A stretch of 64,000 nucleotides of DNA from Halovulum sp039180525 (GTDB taxonomy: Bacteria > Pseudomonadota > Alphaproteobacteria > Rhodobacterales > Rhodobacteraceae): NCBI GenBank assembly GCA_039180525.1, contig JBCDDF010000003.1, forward strand, positions 62,001 through 126,000. Reading direction: 5' to 3'. How positions within the stretch are numbered: position 1 is the first letter of the stretch; each line of letters begins with the position of its first letter. Position numbers and translations under genes: made by a program. The notes below the pieces were generated by a model that did no database searches, was not told the origin of the DNA, and saw only the letters and a list, made by a program, of their open reading frames with translations. Below are positions 1 to 9,132 of this stretch, piece after piece.

Positions 1-511
1 GGCACTGGCGCAGGAAATGGACGCGGGCGATCTGCGACAGACGGTGGAAAAGCTGGCGCTTTACAAGTTGGGCGATGACGCACCGCTGGGCGCCGAGGAT
101 GTCGCCGCCTGCGCCCCGACCGCCACCGATGCCGCACTTGACGACCTGGTCGCCGCGGTTGCCGATGGCGCCGTGGAAACCCTCAGCGCCGCGTTGCCGC
201 GACTGGCCGCCCAGGGAACAGCACCCACCGGCATATGCATTGCATTGTCACGGCACTTTCGGCTGCTTCACCGGGCGGCCAGCGACCCCGCCGGCCCCGA
301 ACAAGGCCTGTCGCGCGCGCGCCCGCCGGTCTTCGGCCCGCGCCGCGACCGCATGTTGCGCCAGGCCCGGGCCTGGGGCGCGCCGCGGCTGGAGACCGCG
401 TTGCGTCAGATTATGGACACCGACCTCGCCTTGCGCTCCACCGGGCACGGGCCGGGTCAGGCACTGGTCGAACGTACGATGATCCGCCTGGCCATGCTGC
501 CGAACCGCTGA
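1..511 (+). CDS. holA: DNA polymerase III delta subunit, C-terminal part (partial)
   Basis: This is the 3' end of a gene that enters from the left; the reading frame is already open at base 2. The delta subunit is part of the clamp-loader complex that opens the beta sliding clamp and places it on primed DNA. The visible ~170 residues match the C-terminal half of HolA: the stretch reading LRQTVEKLALYKLGDD is the typical helix after the AAA+ module, followed by the helical collar domain. It ends 11 bp before the glutathione S-transferase gene on the same strand. The N-terminal AAA+ part cannot be seen, so the call rests on the C-terminal similarity alone. Confidence 0.85.
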   Translation, partial: ALAQEMDAGDLRQTVEKLALYKLGDDAPLGAEDVAACAPTATDAALDDLVAAVADGAVETLSAALPRLAAQGTAPTGICIALSRHFRLLHRAASDPAGPEQGLSRARPPVFGPRRDRMLRQARAWGAPRLETALRQIMDTDLALRSTGHGPGQALVERTMIRLAMLPNR

Positions 512-522
512 AAGGGGTCGCC

Positions 523-1125
523 ATGTATACCGTTATCGGCCATCCCATGTCGCGCGCGTTGCGCGTGATATGGGCGCTTGAGGAATTGCGGCTGGCGTAC
601 ACGCTCGACCCGCAGCCGCCGCGCGGCGAAAAAGTCGCCGCCTTGAACGGCACCGGCAAGATCCCGGTTTTGCAGACGCCCGAGGGAGCGATCACCGATT
701 CCGTGGCCATCCTGACCTATCTGGCGGACAAACACGGTGCGCTGACCCACCCGGCCGGCAGCCAGGCGCGGGCGGTGCAGGACGGGGTGACGAATTACAT
801 CGTGGCAGAGCTCGACGCCGCACTTTGGCTCTATGCCAAACACAGCTTCGTGCTGCCCGCCGAACTGCGCGTCACCGCCGTCAAGGACGTGGCCCGGGCG
901 GAGTTCGCTCAGGCTATGGACACGCTTGCGCAGATGAAGGGCGACCAGCGGTTCATGGCGGGCGACACCTTCACCATCGCCGACATCTTGCTGAGCCACT
1001 GCGCTGGCTGGGGGCTGAGCCGCAAGTTCGCCTTACCGGGCGGAGCGATGGGCGATTTTCTGAAGTCGCTGCGCAAGCGCCCGGCGCGCGAACGGGTTTC
1101 GGCGATAGCGGCCAAGCACAGCTGA
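523..1125 (+). CDS. Glutathione S-transferase family protein
   Basis: A 200-residue cytosolic GST-type protein. The N-terminal thioredoxin-like domain (about residues 1-75) shows Ser10 after the first strand (HPMSRAL), the cis-proline segment GKIPVL (Pro48) and Asp59-Ser60, which in the family hold the gamma-glutamyl part of glutathione. The C-terminal all-helical domain has the conserved FTIADILL stretch. I chose ATG 523 because the purine-rich AAAGGGG precedes it and the GST fold begins right there; the frame is open further upstream but overlaps holA. The substrate cannot be predicted. Bacterial GSTs of this type act in detoxification or in glutathione-dependent steps of catabolism. Confidence 0.85.
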   Translation: MYTVIGHPMSRALRVIWALEELRLAYTLDPQPPRGEKVAALNGTGKIPVLQTPEGAITDSVAILTYLADKHGALTHPAGSQARAVQDGVTNYIVAELDAALWLYAKHSFVLPAELRVTAVKDVARAEFAQAMDTLAQMKGDQRFMAGDTFTIADILLSHCAGWGLSRKFALPGGAMGDFLKSLRKRPARERVSAIAAKHS

Positions 1126-1136
1126 GAATATTCCAG

Positions 1137-1163
1137 CCAGAGGTCCCGGGTCACGCCCGGGAC
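1137..1163. repeat. GTCCCGG-type palindrome
   Basis: An 8-bp perfect inverted repeat, GTCCCGGG / CCCGGGAC, with a 5-base loop lies between the GST gene and mutS, introduced by CCAGAG. The same arrangement (CCAGAGGTCCCGG plus complement) recurs at 50448-50477, and related palindromes occur at 23851-23902. It looks like one copy of a dispersed short palindromic repeat. It has no T-run, so it is a poor intrinsic terminator by itself. Confidence 0.6.
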
Positions 1164-1231
1164 ACATGCCGCCCGGTCTGGCGGTGGCCGCGTCCCGCCG
1201 ATAGGATCGCGGAATCCGGACGGGGGGCACG

Positions 1232-3892
1232 GTGACGAAATCGGCCGAAATGACGCCGATGATGGCGCAATACCTGAAGATCAAAGCGGATCACGCCGAT
1301 GCGCTGCTGTTCTACCGCATGGGCGATTTCTATGAACTCTTCTTCGCCGATGCCGAGGCCGCGGCGGCTGCGCTGGATATCGCGCTGACCAAACGCGGCA
1401 AGCACATGGGCGAGGATATCGCCATGTGCGGCGTGCCTCACCACGCCGCCGAAGGCTATCTGCTGACGCTGATCCGCAAGGGTTTTCGCGTGGCGATCTG
1501 CGAGCAGATGGAAAGCCCGGCAGAAGCGAAGAAACGCGGGTCCAAGGCGGTCGTCAAACGCGAGGTGGTGCGGCTGGTCACGCCGGGGACGCTGACCGAA
1601 GACAGCCTGTTGCAGGCGCGGGCGCACAACTACCTGGCCGCCTGGTGCGCGATCCGCGACGCCGGCGCGTTGGCCTGGGTGGACGTGTCCACCGGCGATG
1701 TTGTGGTGGCGGAATGCGCGCTGGCGCAGCTCAGCCCGCTGCTGGCGCGTGTGGCACCCAGCGAGATGCTGGTGCGTGAGGGCGCGGATGCCGACCACCT
1801 GGCGCCATTGGCCCGGGATTTCCGGATTGCGCTGACCCCGCGGCCCGGGGCGGCCTTTGACAGCGATGCCGGGCGGCGGCGGATCGTGGCGCAGTACCGG
1901 GTTTCCGAGCCGGAGGCGTTCGGCGCGATAGATCGCGCACATATCGGCGCGTTGGGCGCGCTGCTGGATTACGTCGAATTGACCCAAAAGGGCAGCCTGC
2001 CGCTGCTGCGGCCGCCGGTGGTGGAACGGGCCGGCGGGGGGTTGCAGATCGATGCCGCCACGCGGACCAATCTGGAACTGACCCGGGCGCTCGACGGGTC
2101 CCGCGCCGGGTCGCTTCTGGCCAGCGTCGATTGTACCGTCACCGGTGCCGGCGCGCGGCTGTTGGAGGCGCGGCTGACCAACCCCTCCACCGATCTGCGC
2201 GTGATCGCCGCCCGCCACGATGCCGTCGCGGCGCTGGTAGGGGATCGGCCGCTGGCCGGGCGGTTGCGCGACGGTTTGCGCGGCGCCCCCGATATCGAAC
2301 GGGCGCTGAGCCGCGTCAGCCTGGGCCGTGGCGGGCCGCGCGACCTGGCCGCGTTGCGCGCCGGGCTCGGGCGGGCGCAGGACCTGGCCGCCGCCCTCCC
2401 GGCGGAGATGCCCCAGCTATTGGCAGAGGCCGCGACGGCACTGCGGGGGCATGAGGCGCTGCGCGAGATGCTCGACGCGGTTCTGGTCGCCGAGCCGCCT
2501 CTGCTGGCACGGGACGGCGGCTTCGTGGCGGCGGGGTATCACGACGCCTTGGACGAGGCACGCAAGCTGCGCGACGACAGCCGCGCCGTGATCGCAGGGC
2601 TGCAGGCGGACTATGTCACCCAGACCGGGATCGGCGCGTTGAAGGTGAAGCACAACAACGTGCTGGGCTATTTCGTCGAAACCCCGGCCGGACACGCGCA
2701 AAAGATGATGGCCGTGCCCCTGGCCGAGACCTTCATCCATCGCCAGACCACGGCCAATCAGGTGCGGTTCACCACTATCGAATTGGGCGCGTTGGAGGCC
2801 AAGATCCTAAACGCCGGCGCCCGCGCAGTGGCGCTTGAGCAGGAGATCCTGGACGATCTAATCGATGCGGTCATGACCCGGGCCAGCGCGGTTTCGGCAG
2901 CGGCGCGGGCGCTGGCAGAGTTGGATCACACCGCGGCGCTGGCCGATCTGGCGGTCATGGACGACTGGGTCCGCCCGCAAATGGACGACAGCCGCGCCTT
3001 CGCCATTATCGGCGGGCGGCACCCGGTCGTTGCGGCGGCGCTGGCGCGCAGCGGCGAAGGCTTCGTGCCCAACGACTGCGATCTGGGCGCGGATGGCGAC
3101 GCGGCGCGGCCGGTGTGGCTGCTGACCGGGCCGAATATGGCCGGCAAATCCACCTTTCTGCGCCAGAACGCGCTGATGGCCATCCTGGCGCAGGCCGGCT
3201 GTTTCGTTCCGGCGGAGACCGCGCATATCGGGCTGGTCGATCAGGTGTTCAGCCGGGTCGGCGCCTCGGACGATCTGGCACGCGGGCGTTCGACTTTTAT
3301 GGTCGAGATGGTGGAGACGGCGGCGATCCTGAACCAGGCCGGTCCGGGGGCGTTGGTGATCCTGGACGAAATTGGGCGCGGTACGGCCACCTATGACGGG
3401 CTGGCCATCGCCTGGGCGACGTTGGAACACCTGCACGACGTGAATCGCTGCCGGACGCTTTTCGCGACGCATTATCACGAACTCACCGGGCTGACCGATC
3501 GCATGCCCGGCCTGCGAAACGCGACGGTTGCCGTGCGCGAATGGGAAGGCGAGGTGATCTTTCTGCACGAGGTGCGCGAGGGCGCGGCGGACCGGTCCTA
3601 CGGCGTGCAGGTGGCACAGCTTGCGGGGCTGCCCCGCGCGGTGATCGACCGTGCCCGGACCGTGCTGTCGGCTTTGGAAGAGGGCGAACGCGGTGCCGGC
3701 AACCCGGCGCGGGCGCTGATCGATGATCTGCCGCTGTTCAGCGCCGCCGCGCAGCCGGCCCCATCCGCCGCAGCTCCACCCCCTGCATTGCGCCGCTTGG
3801 CGCAAATCGATGCCGACCGGATCACCCCGCGCGAGGCGCTGGACTTGATCTATGAATTGAAAGGGCTGGCCGCTGAGGACCGGTCTGCGTGA
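1232..3892 (+). CDS. mutS: DNA mismatch repair protein MutS
   Basis: Full-length MutS of 886 residues, the ATPase that finds mismatches and small loops in DNA and recruits MutL. The N-terminal mismatch-binding motif F-Y-E is at residues 33-35 (in GDFYELF). The ABC-type ATPase is near the C-terminus, with Walker A GPNMAGKST at about 633-641 and Walker B LDEIGRGT around Asp712-Glu713. The start is a GTG preceded by the G-rich CGGGGGGC; no better ATG exists upstream in frame. It stands alone: grpE converges on it from the right with a 16-bp gap, and mutL is not in the window. Length and domain order are normal for the family. Confidence 0.97.
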   Translation: MTKSAEMTPMMAQYLKIKADHADALLFYRMGDFYELFFADAEAAAAALDIALTKRGKHMGEDIAMCGVPHHAAEGYLLTLIRKGFRVAICEQMESPAEAKKRGSKAVVKREVVRLVTPGTLTEDSLLQARAHNYLAAWCAIRDAGALAWVDVSTGDVVVAECALAQLSPLLARVAPSEMLVREGADADHLAPLARDFRIALTPRPGAAFDSDAGRRRIVAQYRVSEPEAFGAIDRAHIGALGALLDYVELTQKGSLPLLRPPVVERAGGGLQIDAATRTNLELTRALDGSRAGSLLASVDCTVTGAGARLLEARLTNPSTDLRVIAARHDAVAALVGDRPLAGRLRDGLRGAPDIERALSRVSLGRGGPRDLAALRAGLGRAQDLAAALPAEMPQLLAEAATALRGHEALREMLDAVLVAEPPLLARDGGFVAAGYHDALDEARKLRDDSRAVIAGLQADYVTQTGIGALKVKHNNVLGYFVETPAGHAQKMMAVPLAETFIHRQTTANQVRFTTIELGALEAKILNAGARAVALEQEILDDLIDAVMTRASAVSAAARALAELDHTAALADLAVMDDWVRPQMDDSRAFAIIGGRHPVVAAALARSGEGFVPNDCDLGADGDAARPVWLLTGPNMAGKSTFLRQNALMAILAQAGCFVPAETAHIGLVDQVFSRVGASDDLARGRSTFMVEMVETAAILNQAGPGALVILDEIGRGTATYDGLAIAWATLEHLHDVNRCRTLFATHYHELTGLTDRMPGLRNATVAVREWEGEVIFLHEVREGAADRSYGVQVAQLAGLPRAVIDRARTVLSALEEGERGAGNPARALIDDLPLFSAAAQPAPSAAAPPPALRRLAQIDADRITPREALDLIYELKGLAAEDRSA

Positions 3893-3908
3893 GCCGGTTG
3901 GCCCGCGA

Positions 3909-4568
3909 TCAATCCTGTTCCGGCGCGGGGCTGTCCGGGGTTTCCGGTGGCGTGGCGGCAGGGCCGCCGGCGGCGACGCCGACCTGCGCCGGGCGCAGCA
4001 GGCGTTCGCTGATCACAAAGCCCGTGGCCATCACCTGGATGACCGACCCGGCCGCATGGCCGGGCACCGGCGCTTCGAACATCGCCTGATGGAGTTTCGG
4101 ATCGAACCGATCGCCGACCGCCGGTTCCACCTTTTCGATCTTGTGCTTTTGGAACGCGGCCAGAAGATCCTTTTGCGTCAGCTCGATCCCCTCGACCAGA
4201 CCGGAGGCCTGCGCCCGCAGATCATCGTCGATCGCTTCCAAAGCGCGGCCCAGGTTGTCATGGACCGACAACAGATCGCGCGCCAGGCGGATACCGCCAT
4301 ACATTTCCGCATCCCGGCGGTCGCGTTCGGCGCGCTTGCGCAGGTTTTCGGTTTCAGCCAGCGCGCGCAGCAGCTTATCTTTCAGCGCGTCGCGTTCGGC
4401 GCGCAGGGCATCGACCTCGATCTCGTCGGCGCTGGGATCCTCCAGCGCCGCGGCGGCCAGCGCCTCGGGGTCGTCCAGAAACGCGTCGTCGCCTTCGTCG
4501 AAGATCAGATCCTTGTCCTTGGCCATGTCGTCCTTCGCCTCATCCTGCGGCGTACGCTTGCCGTTCAT
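3909..4568 (-). CDS. grpE: Heat-shock nucleotide exchange factor GrpE
   Basis: A 219-residue GrpE, which releases ADP from DnaK and so drives the chaperone cycle. After an acidic, disordered N-terminus comes a long alpha-helical dimerisation segment (about residues 50-90), then the C-terminal beta domain with the signature-like run VGDRFDPKLHQAMFEAP and VATGFVISERLLRPAQV-type ending. It lies 1 bp downstream of hrcA and is surely co-transcribed. ATG 4568 is favoured because AGAGGG precedes it; an internal Met at residue 15 is the alternative. The Pro/Ala-rich C-terminal tail is variable in the family. dnaK and dnaJ are not nearby. Confidence 0.96.
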   Translation of the reverse strand: MNGKRTPQDEAKDDMAKDKDLIFDEGDDAFLDDPEALAAAALEDPSADEIEVDALRAERDALKDKLLRALAETENLRKRAERDRRDAEMYGGIRLARDLLSVHDNLGRALEAIDDDLRAQASGLVEGIELTQKDLLAAFQKHKIEKVEPAVGDRFDPKLHQAMFEAPVPGHAAGSVIQVMATGFVISERLLRPAQVGVAAGGPAATPPETPDSPAPEQD

Positions 4569-4569
4569 G

Positions 4570-5640
4570 TCACCCTCTTTGGGCGATCAGCCGCCCGACA
4601 AGCTGCGCCGTGTAGTCCACGATCGGCACGATCCGTCCGTAGTTCTGGCGTGTGGGTCCAATGACCCCGACAGCGCCGACGATCCGCCGCTCGGCGTTCA
4701 TATAAGGAGACACCACCAAAGAGGAACCCGAAAGTGAAAAGAGTTTGTTTTCGGATCCGATGAACACGCGCACGCCATCACCGGTTTCGGTCAGGTCGAG
4801 CAGATGCGCCAAGTCCCGTTTGCGCTCCAGATCGTCGAACAGGCTTCGGATGCGTTCCAGGTCCTCTTCATCCGCGGTGCCGTCGATCAGATTGGCCCGC
4901 CCGCGCACGATCAGCCGGCTAGGGTCGCCTTCGGGGCTGTCGGCCCAGGTCGCGGCACCGGCTTCGATCAGTTGCGCGGCCAGGGCGTCCAACTCGCGGC
5001 GGCCCTGTTCGATGGAGACGGCGACGACCTGTTTCAGATCGGACAGCGTGCGGCCCTCAAGCAGGGCATTCAGAAAGTTCCCCGCCTCGCGCATCGCCGA
5101 GGGCGTCAAGCCCGGGGGCGGGGTGAAGAGCCGGTTTTCGACAGTGCCATCGGCAAAGACCAAAACCACCAACACCCGATCCGCCGCCAGCGAGACGAAT
5201 TCCACATGGCGGATCTGCGCCTCCGACTTCGGTGCCAATACCAAACTGGCGCCCCGGGTCAGACCCGACAACAGCGCCCCGGCGCGATCGAGCATGGTGG
5301 TGACATCGGGATCCTCGTGGCCCAGGGAGCGTTCGATTTCCGACCGCTCATCGGCCGAGACCTCACCGACTTGAAGAAACCCGTCTAGAAACAGCCGCAA
5401 ACCCAGTTCCGTCGGCACGCGGCCAGCGGAAGTGTGCGGGCTGTCGAGCAGGCCCAAATGCTCAAGATCCTGCATGCTGTTGCGGATGGTCGCCGGCGAC
5501 AGGCTTGTATCGAGTGTGCGGGACAGCGTCCGAGAGCCCACCGGATCGCCGGTTTCCAGATAGCTTTCGACCAATTGCCCAAAGATTTTGCGGCTGCGTT
5601 CGTCGAGCGCGAATTCCGGGAAGTCTTGAGGATCGGACAT
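4570..5640 (-). CDS. hrcA: Heat-inducible transcription repressor HrcA
   Basis: A 356-residue HrcA repressor. Family members bind the CIRCE operator in front of chaperonin operons and depend on GroEL to stay active. The N-terminus (about 10-80) is a winged helix with the diagnostic segment SPATIRNSMQDLEHLGLL followed by SPHTSAGRVPTELGLR. The central GAF-like domain and the ending YGRIVPIVDYTAQLVGRLI are also typical. It forms an operon with grpE and is divergent from rph. No CIRCE element (TTAGCACTC with its complement) was seen upstream, so the gene does not look autoregulated through that operator. The Shine-Dalgarno match upstream is weak. Confidence 0.96.
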   Translation of the reverse strand: MSDPQDFPEFALDERSRKIFGQLVESYLETGDPVGSRTLSRTLDTSLSPATIRNSMQDLEHLGLLDSPHTSAGRVPTELGLRLFLDGFLQVGEVSADERSEIERSLGHEDPDVTTMLDRAGALLSGLTRGASLVLAPKSEAQIRHVEFVSLAADRVLVVLVFADGTVENRLFTPPPGLTPSAMREAGNFLNALLEGRTLSDLKQVVAVSIEQGRRELDALAAQLIEAGAATWADSPEGDPSRLIVRGRANLIDGTADEEDLERIRSLFDDLERKRDLAHLLDLTETGDGVRVFIGSENKLFSLSGSSLVVSPYMNAERRIVGAVGVIGPTRQNYGRIVPIVDYTAQLVGRLIAQRG

Positions 5641-5675
5641 GCGGAGGTATGGCGTTCGTCTGTCTGGGAAACCTT

Positions 5676-5704
5676 GATCTATGGCGCGGGTGCGAAGGGG
5701 TCAA
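5676..5704 (-). promoter_or_regulatory. Possible promoter for hrcA-grpE
   Basis: On the minus strand TTGACC (5704-5699) and TAGATC (5681-5676) are separated by 17 bp and lie about 36 bp upstream of the hrcA ATG. The -35 hexamer is good and the -10 is mediocre. The spacing suits a housekeeping sigma factor; an RpoH-type promoter cannot be excluded. This is a sequence-pattern call only. Confidence 0.3.
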
Positions 5705-5775
5705 TTCCCGCTTTGCTGGACGCTGGCGGGCAAAGCCGCTATGCGCGGCGGCGGTGCAGACGGGCGGAGGATGCG

Positions 5776-6492
5776 ATGCGACCATCAGGACGGGAACCGG
5801 GCGCGTTGCGGCCGGTATCGATCGAAACCGGTATGATCAAACATGCCGCGGGATCCTGCCTGATCCGCTGCGGCGATACGCATGTGATCTGCACCGCCTC
5901 GATCGAGGCGCGGGTGCCGCCGTTTCTGAAGGGCTCCGGCCTGGGATGGGTGACGGCGGAATACGGCATGCTGCCGGCGGCGACGGGAAGCCGCAACCGG
6001 CGCGAGGCGCAGGCGGGCAAGCAATCGGGACGAACGCAGGAGATCCAGCGGCTGATCGGCCGGTCCCTGCGCGCCGGCATCGACCGCGTGGCGATGAGCG
6101 AGCGGCAGATCACCGTGGATTGCGACGTAATCCAGGCCGATGGCGGCACGCGCTGCGCCTCGATCACCGGGGGATGGGTCGCGCTGCGGCTGGCGGTGGA
6201 CGCACTGATGAAATCGGGAGAGATAAAGACCGACCCGATCACCAATACCGTCGCCGCGGTGAGTTGCGGCATCTATGGCGGCCAGCCGGTTCTGGATCTG
6301 GACTATGCGGAGGACAGCCAGGCAGGGACGGACGCAAACTTTGTCATGACCGGCGGTGGCGGGCTGGTGGAGGTCCAGGCCTCTGCCGAGGGCAGCCCGT
6401 TTTCGCGTGACGAGATGGGCGCTTTGTTGGATCTGGCTGTGGCCGGGATCGAGGAGCTTGCCGCGGCACAGAAGGTGGCCACGGGCCGATGA
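5776..6492 (+). CDS. rph: Ribonuclease PH
   Basis: A 238-residue RNase PH, a phosphate-dependent 3'-5' exoribonuclease that trims tRNA 3' ends. The family core is complete: RPVSIETG near the N-terminus, CGDTHVICTAS, the conserved TAEYGMLPAATGSRNRRE segment and SERQITVDCDVIQADGGTR. The frame is open far upstream, but ATG 5776 is the start that gives the normal family length and it has GGCGGAGG eight bases upstream. It overlaps rdgB by 4 bp (ATGA) and heads a likely rph-rdgB-hemW operon divergent from hrcA-grpE. Confidence 0.97.
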   Translation: MRPSGREPGALRPVSIETGMIKHAAGSCLIRCGDTHVICTASIEARVPPFLKGSGLGWVTAEYGMLPAATGSRNRREAQAGKQSGRTQEIQRLIGRSLRAGIDRVAMSERQITVDCDVIQADGGTRCASITGGWVALRLAVDALMKSGEIKTDPITNTVAAVSCGIYGGQPVLDLDYAEDSQAGTDANFVMTGGGGLVEVQASAEGSPFSRDEMGALLDLAVAGIEELAAAQKVATGR

Positions 6493-7097
6493 TCAGGCCA
6501 CTGGGGCCGGAGATCGTGCTGGCATCGCATAATGCCGGTAAGCTGCGCGAGATCCGCGATCTGGTGGCGCCCCATGGTCTGCGGGTCAGCGCGGCGGCCG
6601 ATCACGGCCTGGCGGAACCGGCGGAAACCGAAGACAGTTTCGAAGGAAATGCGCGGATCAAGGCGCACACGGCGGCGCGCGGTACCGGTCTGCCGGGGCT
6701 TAGCGACGACAGCGGGCTTGAGGTGGAGGCTCTGGGCGGTGCGCCCGGAGTGTACACCGCCGATTGGGCGGAGACCGGGCAGGGCCGGGACTTCGGCATG
6801 GCCATGGCCCGGGTGTGGGAGCAGTTGGAGGCCAAGGGCGCGCCAGAGCCGCGCCGGGCGCAGTTCGTCAGCGTCTTATGCGTGGCCTGGCCGGACGGCA
6901 CCGATGCCGTGTTCCGTGGTGCGGTGTCGGGGCGGATTGTCTGGCCGATGCGCGGCGACCGCGGGTTTGGGTTCGACCCGGTCTTCGTTCCCGAGGGCGA
7001 GACCCAGACCTTCGGGGAGATGGACCCGGCGCGGAAACATGCGCTCAGCCACCGGACACGCGCGTTCGAGCATTTGGTGGAGGCGTTTTTTGCCTGA
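6489..7097 (+). CDS. rdgB: dITP/XTP pyrophosphatase (RdgB/HAM1)
   Basis: A 202-residue house-cleaning enzyme that hydrolyses dITP, ITP and XTP to monophosphates and so keeps deaminated purines out of DNA. The nucleotide-binding motif SHNAGK is at residues 13-18, the LSDDSGL motif with the catalytic/metal aspartates is at about 71-77, and the substrate loop GFGFDPVFVP lies near residue 160. The ending DPARKHALSHRTRAFE is the family's conserved C-terminal motif. It is translationally coupled to rph (4-bp overlap) and overlaps the hemW start by 8 bp. Confidence 0.97.
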   Translation: MIRPLGPEIVLASHNAGKLREIRDLVAPHGLRVSAAADHGLAEPAETEDSFEGNARIKAHTAARGTGLPGLSDDSGLEVEALGGAPGVYTADWAETGQGRDFGMAMARVWEQLEAKGAPEPRRAQFVSVLCVAWPDGTDAVFRGAVSGRIVWPMRGDRGFGFDPVFVPEGETQTFGEMDPARKHALSHRTRAFEHLVEAFFA

Positions 7098-8277
7098 GCC
7101 CAGCACAGATGGCGGCTTTGGCATCTATGTGCATTGGCCATTTTGCGCAGCGAAGTGCCCCTATTGCGATTTCAATTCGCATGTCAGCGCGCATGTGGAT
7201 GAGACGCGCTGGCGGGAGGCACTGTGCCGTGAGGTGACCGCCTATGCCGGGGTGTTTCGCGACCGGCCGGTCGAGACGGTGTTCTTCGGCGGCGGCACCC
7301 CGAGTTTGATGCCCGGACGGACCGTAGCGGCGGTGCTGGAAACCATCGCCAAGATCTGGGGGTTCGTGCTGGAGCCGGAGATCACGCTGGAGGCCAATCC
7401 AACCTCCGTCGAGGCCGGGCGTTTCCGCGATTATGCCGCGGCCGGGGTAAACCGGCTGTCCTTGGGCGTGCAGGCGTTGAACGACGCGGATCTGCGACGG
7501 CTGGGACGGCTGCATTCGGCCGAGGAAGCGCGCGCGGCTTTGTCGGTTGCCCGTGCCGTTTTCGCGCGCGTCAGCTTCGATCTGATCTATGCCCGTCAGA
7601 ATCAAACCCCGGCACAATGGTCGGCGGAACTGGCGCAGGCGTTGGAACTGGCCCCGGATCATCTGGCACTTTACCAGTTGACGATCGAACCCGGCACAGC
7701 CTTTGGCACGTTATCCGATCGGGGACGACTGCGGGGCCTGCCGGACGACGACCGCGCCGCCGAACTCTACGATCAGACGCAGGCGCTTTGCGCAAAGGCG
7801 GGGTTGCCGGCCTATGAGATTTCAAACCATGCCCGACCGGGATCGGAAGGCCGGCACAACTTGATTTACTGGCGCAGCGGTCATTATCTGGGCATCGGCC
7901 CGGGGGCACATGGGCGTTATGGCGCCGGCGGGCACCGGGTGGCGACCGCCACGGAGCGGGATCCGCAGGCATATCTGGACCGGGTGGCGCAATTCGGGCA
8001 CGGGCGTGTGACGACAGAGGCCATCGCTGAAGAGGATCAGGCCGAGGAATACCTGATGATGGCGCTGCGCCTGTGCGAGGGTGCCGATCTGGGCCGGTTC
8101 GCCGCGCTCGGCGGTGAGGTATCCCGGCACCGCATCGCGGAACTGGTCGATGACGGCTTTCTGTCCCGCTCCGGCACGGGGATCGCCGCGACGCCCAAGG
8201 GGCGGAAGGTTCTGAATGCGCTTTTGGCCGCTCTGCTGGATCCCCGAACCGCACCAGCGGTGTCACGTACCGGTTAG
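7090..8277 (+). CDS. hemW: Heme chaperone HemW (radical SAM)
   Basis: A 395-residue radical-SAM protein of the HemW group, formerly annotated as coproporphyrinogen dehydrogenase-like. The N-terminal cluster motif Cys19-x3-Cys23-x2-Cys26 (CAAKCPYC) is intact. The HNLIYW motif at residues 256-261, characteristic of HemW and implicated in heme binding, is present and is not found in true HemN. The GGGTPS motif follows the first strand. The start is a TTG at 7090 that overlaps the rdgB end; no ATG or GTG lies closer to the domain start. Its 3' end overlaps the convergent parB by 15 bp. HemW is thought to insert heme into respiratory enzymes. Confidence 0.93.
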   Translation: MPEPSTDGGFGIYVHWPFCAAKCPYCDFNSHVSAHVDETRWREALCREVTAYAGVFRDRPVETVFFGGGTPSLMPGRTVAAVLETIAKIWGFVLEPEITLEANPTSVEAGRFRDYAAAGVNRLSLGVQALNDADLRRLGRLHSAEEARAALSVARAVFARVSFDLIYARQNQTPAQWSAELAQALELAPDHLALYQLTIEPGTAFGTLSDRGRLRGLPDDDRAAELYDQTQALCAKAGLPAYEISNHARPGSEGRHNLIYWRSGHYLGIGPGAHGRYGAGGHRVATATERDPQAYLDRVAQFGHGRVTTEAIAEEDQAEEYLMMALRLCEGADLGRFAALGGEVSRHRIAELVDDGFLSRSGTGIAATPKGRKVLNALLAALLDPRTAPAVSRTG

Positions 8278-9132
8278 CTGCGCGAGGAGACGGTCGAGGT
8301 CTTCGAGATCCTTGTAACGTATCCGCAGATGGCCACCATCATTGCCAGAGCCCGCATCGATGCGCACCGCGCAGCCTAGATGTGCGGTGAGATCGGCCTC
8401 GATAGCGCGGGTGTCGGCATCTTTTTGAGGTTTAAGATCTTGTTTTTGTTTGGTTTGTCTTTGATTTTTCACCAACGCCTCGGTCTGACGCACAGACAGG
8501 CCCTTGGCGATGACCTGACGCGCCAAAGCGCTGGGATCTTCGCTGGTGATCAGGGCGCGGGCATGACCGGCAGTCAACTGACCGTGCTGCAGCGCCATGA
8601 GAATACCATCCGGCAATGAAAGCAGGCGGAGCAGATTCGCGATGTGACTGCGGCTTTTGCCCAATGCGGTGGCAACCTGGTCCTGGGTGTGGCCGAACCG
8701 ATCGATCAGGGCACGATAGCCCTGCGCCTCCTCTACCGGATTGAGATCGACCCGCTGGACATTTTCGATGATCGCAAGCTCAAGCACTTCCTGATCGGTC
8801 AGACTGCGGACGAGAACGGGGATCGTGTGAAGCTGGGCCCGCTGGGCGGCCCGCCAGCGGCGCTCTCCGGCGACGATTTGATATCCGTCATCCTGTTTGC
8901 GGACGATCAACGGTTGGATGATGCCATTGCGTTCGATGGAGGCCGCCAGCTCTGCGATGTCCTGATCCAAAAACACACGGCGCGGCTGATCAGTATTGGG
9001 ATGTACGGACTCGATGGGCACCGTGGTGGCACCGGTATCGTCGGGTGAAGTGGCTGCCGGGTCTTCATTGGTCTCTGCGAGAAGGGCGGACAAGCCGCGA
9101 CCAAGCCCGCGTTTTTCGGGACGACGGCTCAT
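8263..9132 (-). CDS. parB: Chromosome partitioning protein ParB
   Basis: A 289-residue ParB, the CTP-dependent clamp that loads at parS and spreads to form the partition complex. The N-terminus carries the RGLGRGLSALL ParA-interaction peptide (about 8-18). The CTPase fold contains the arginine-patch motif GERRWRA at 89-95. The parS-reading helix-turn-helix is around 145-175 (QDQVATALGKSRSHIANLLRLLSLPD), and a dimerisation domain ends the protein. The gene is the distal member of rsmG-parA-parB, overlapping parA by 4 bp. Two perfect parS sites lie 1.4 and 3.3 kb upstream, so this is the chromosomal ParB rather than a plasmid type. Confidence 0.97.
   Translation of the reverse strand: MSRRPEKRGLGRGLSALLAETNEDPAATSPDDTGATTVPIESVHPNTDQPRRVFLDQDIAELAASIERNGIIQPLIVRKQDDGYQIVAGERRWRAAQRAQLHTIPVLVRSLTDQEVLELAIIENVQRVDLNPVEEAQGYRALIDRFGHTQDQVATALGKSRSHIANLLRLLSLPDGILMALQHGQLTAGHARALITSEDPSALARQVIAKGLSVRQTEALVKNQRQTKQKQDLKPQKDADTRAIEADLTAHLGCAVRIDAGSGNDGGHLRIRYKDLEDLDRLLAQLTGT

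Noticed and set aside
5641..5775. A CIRCE operator upstream of hrcA
   Set aside because: No TTAGCACTC-N9-GAGTGCTAA or near match is present in the hrcA-rph gap.
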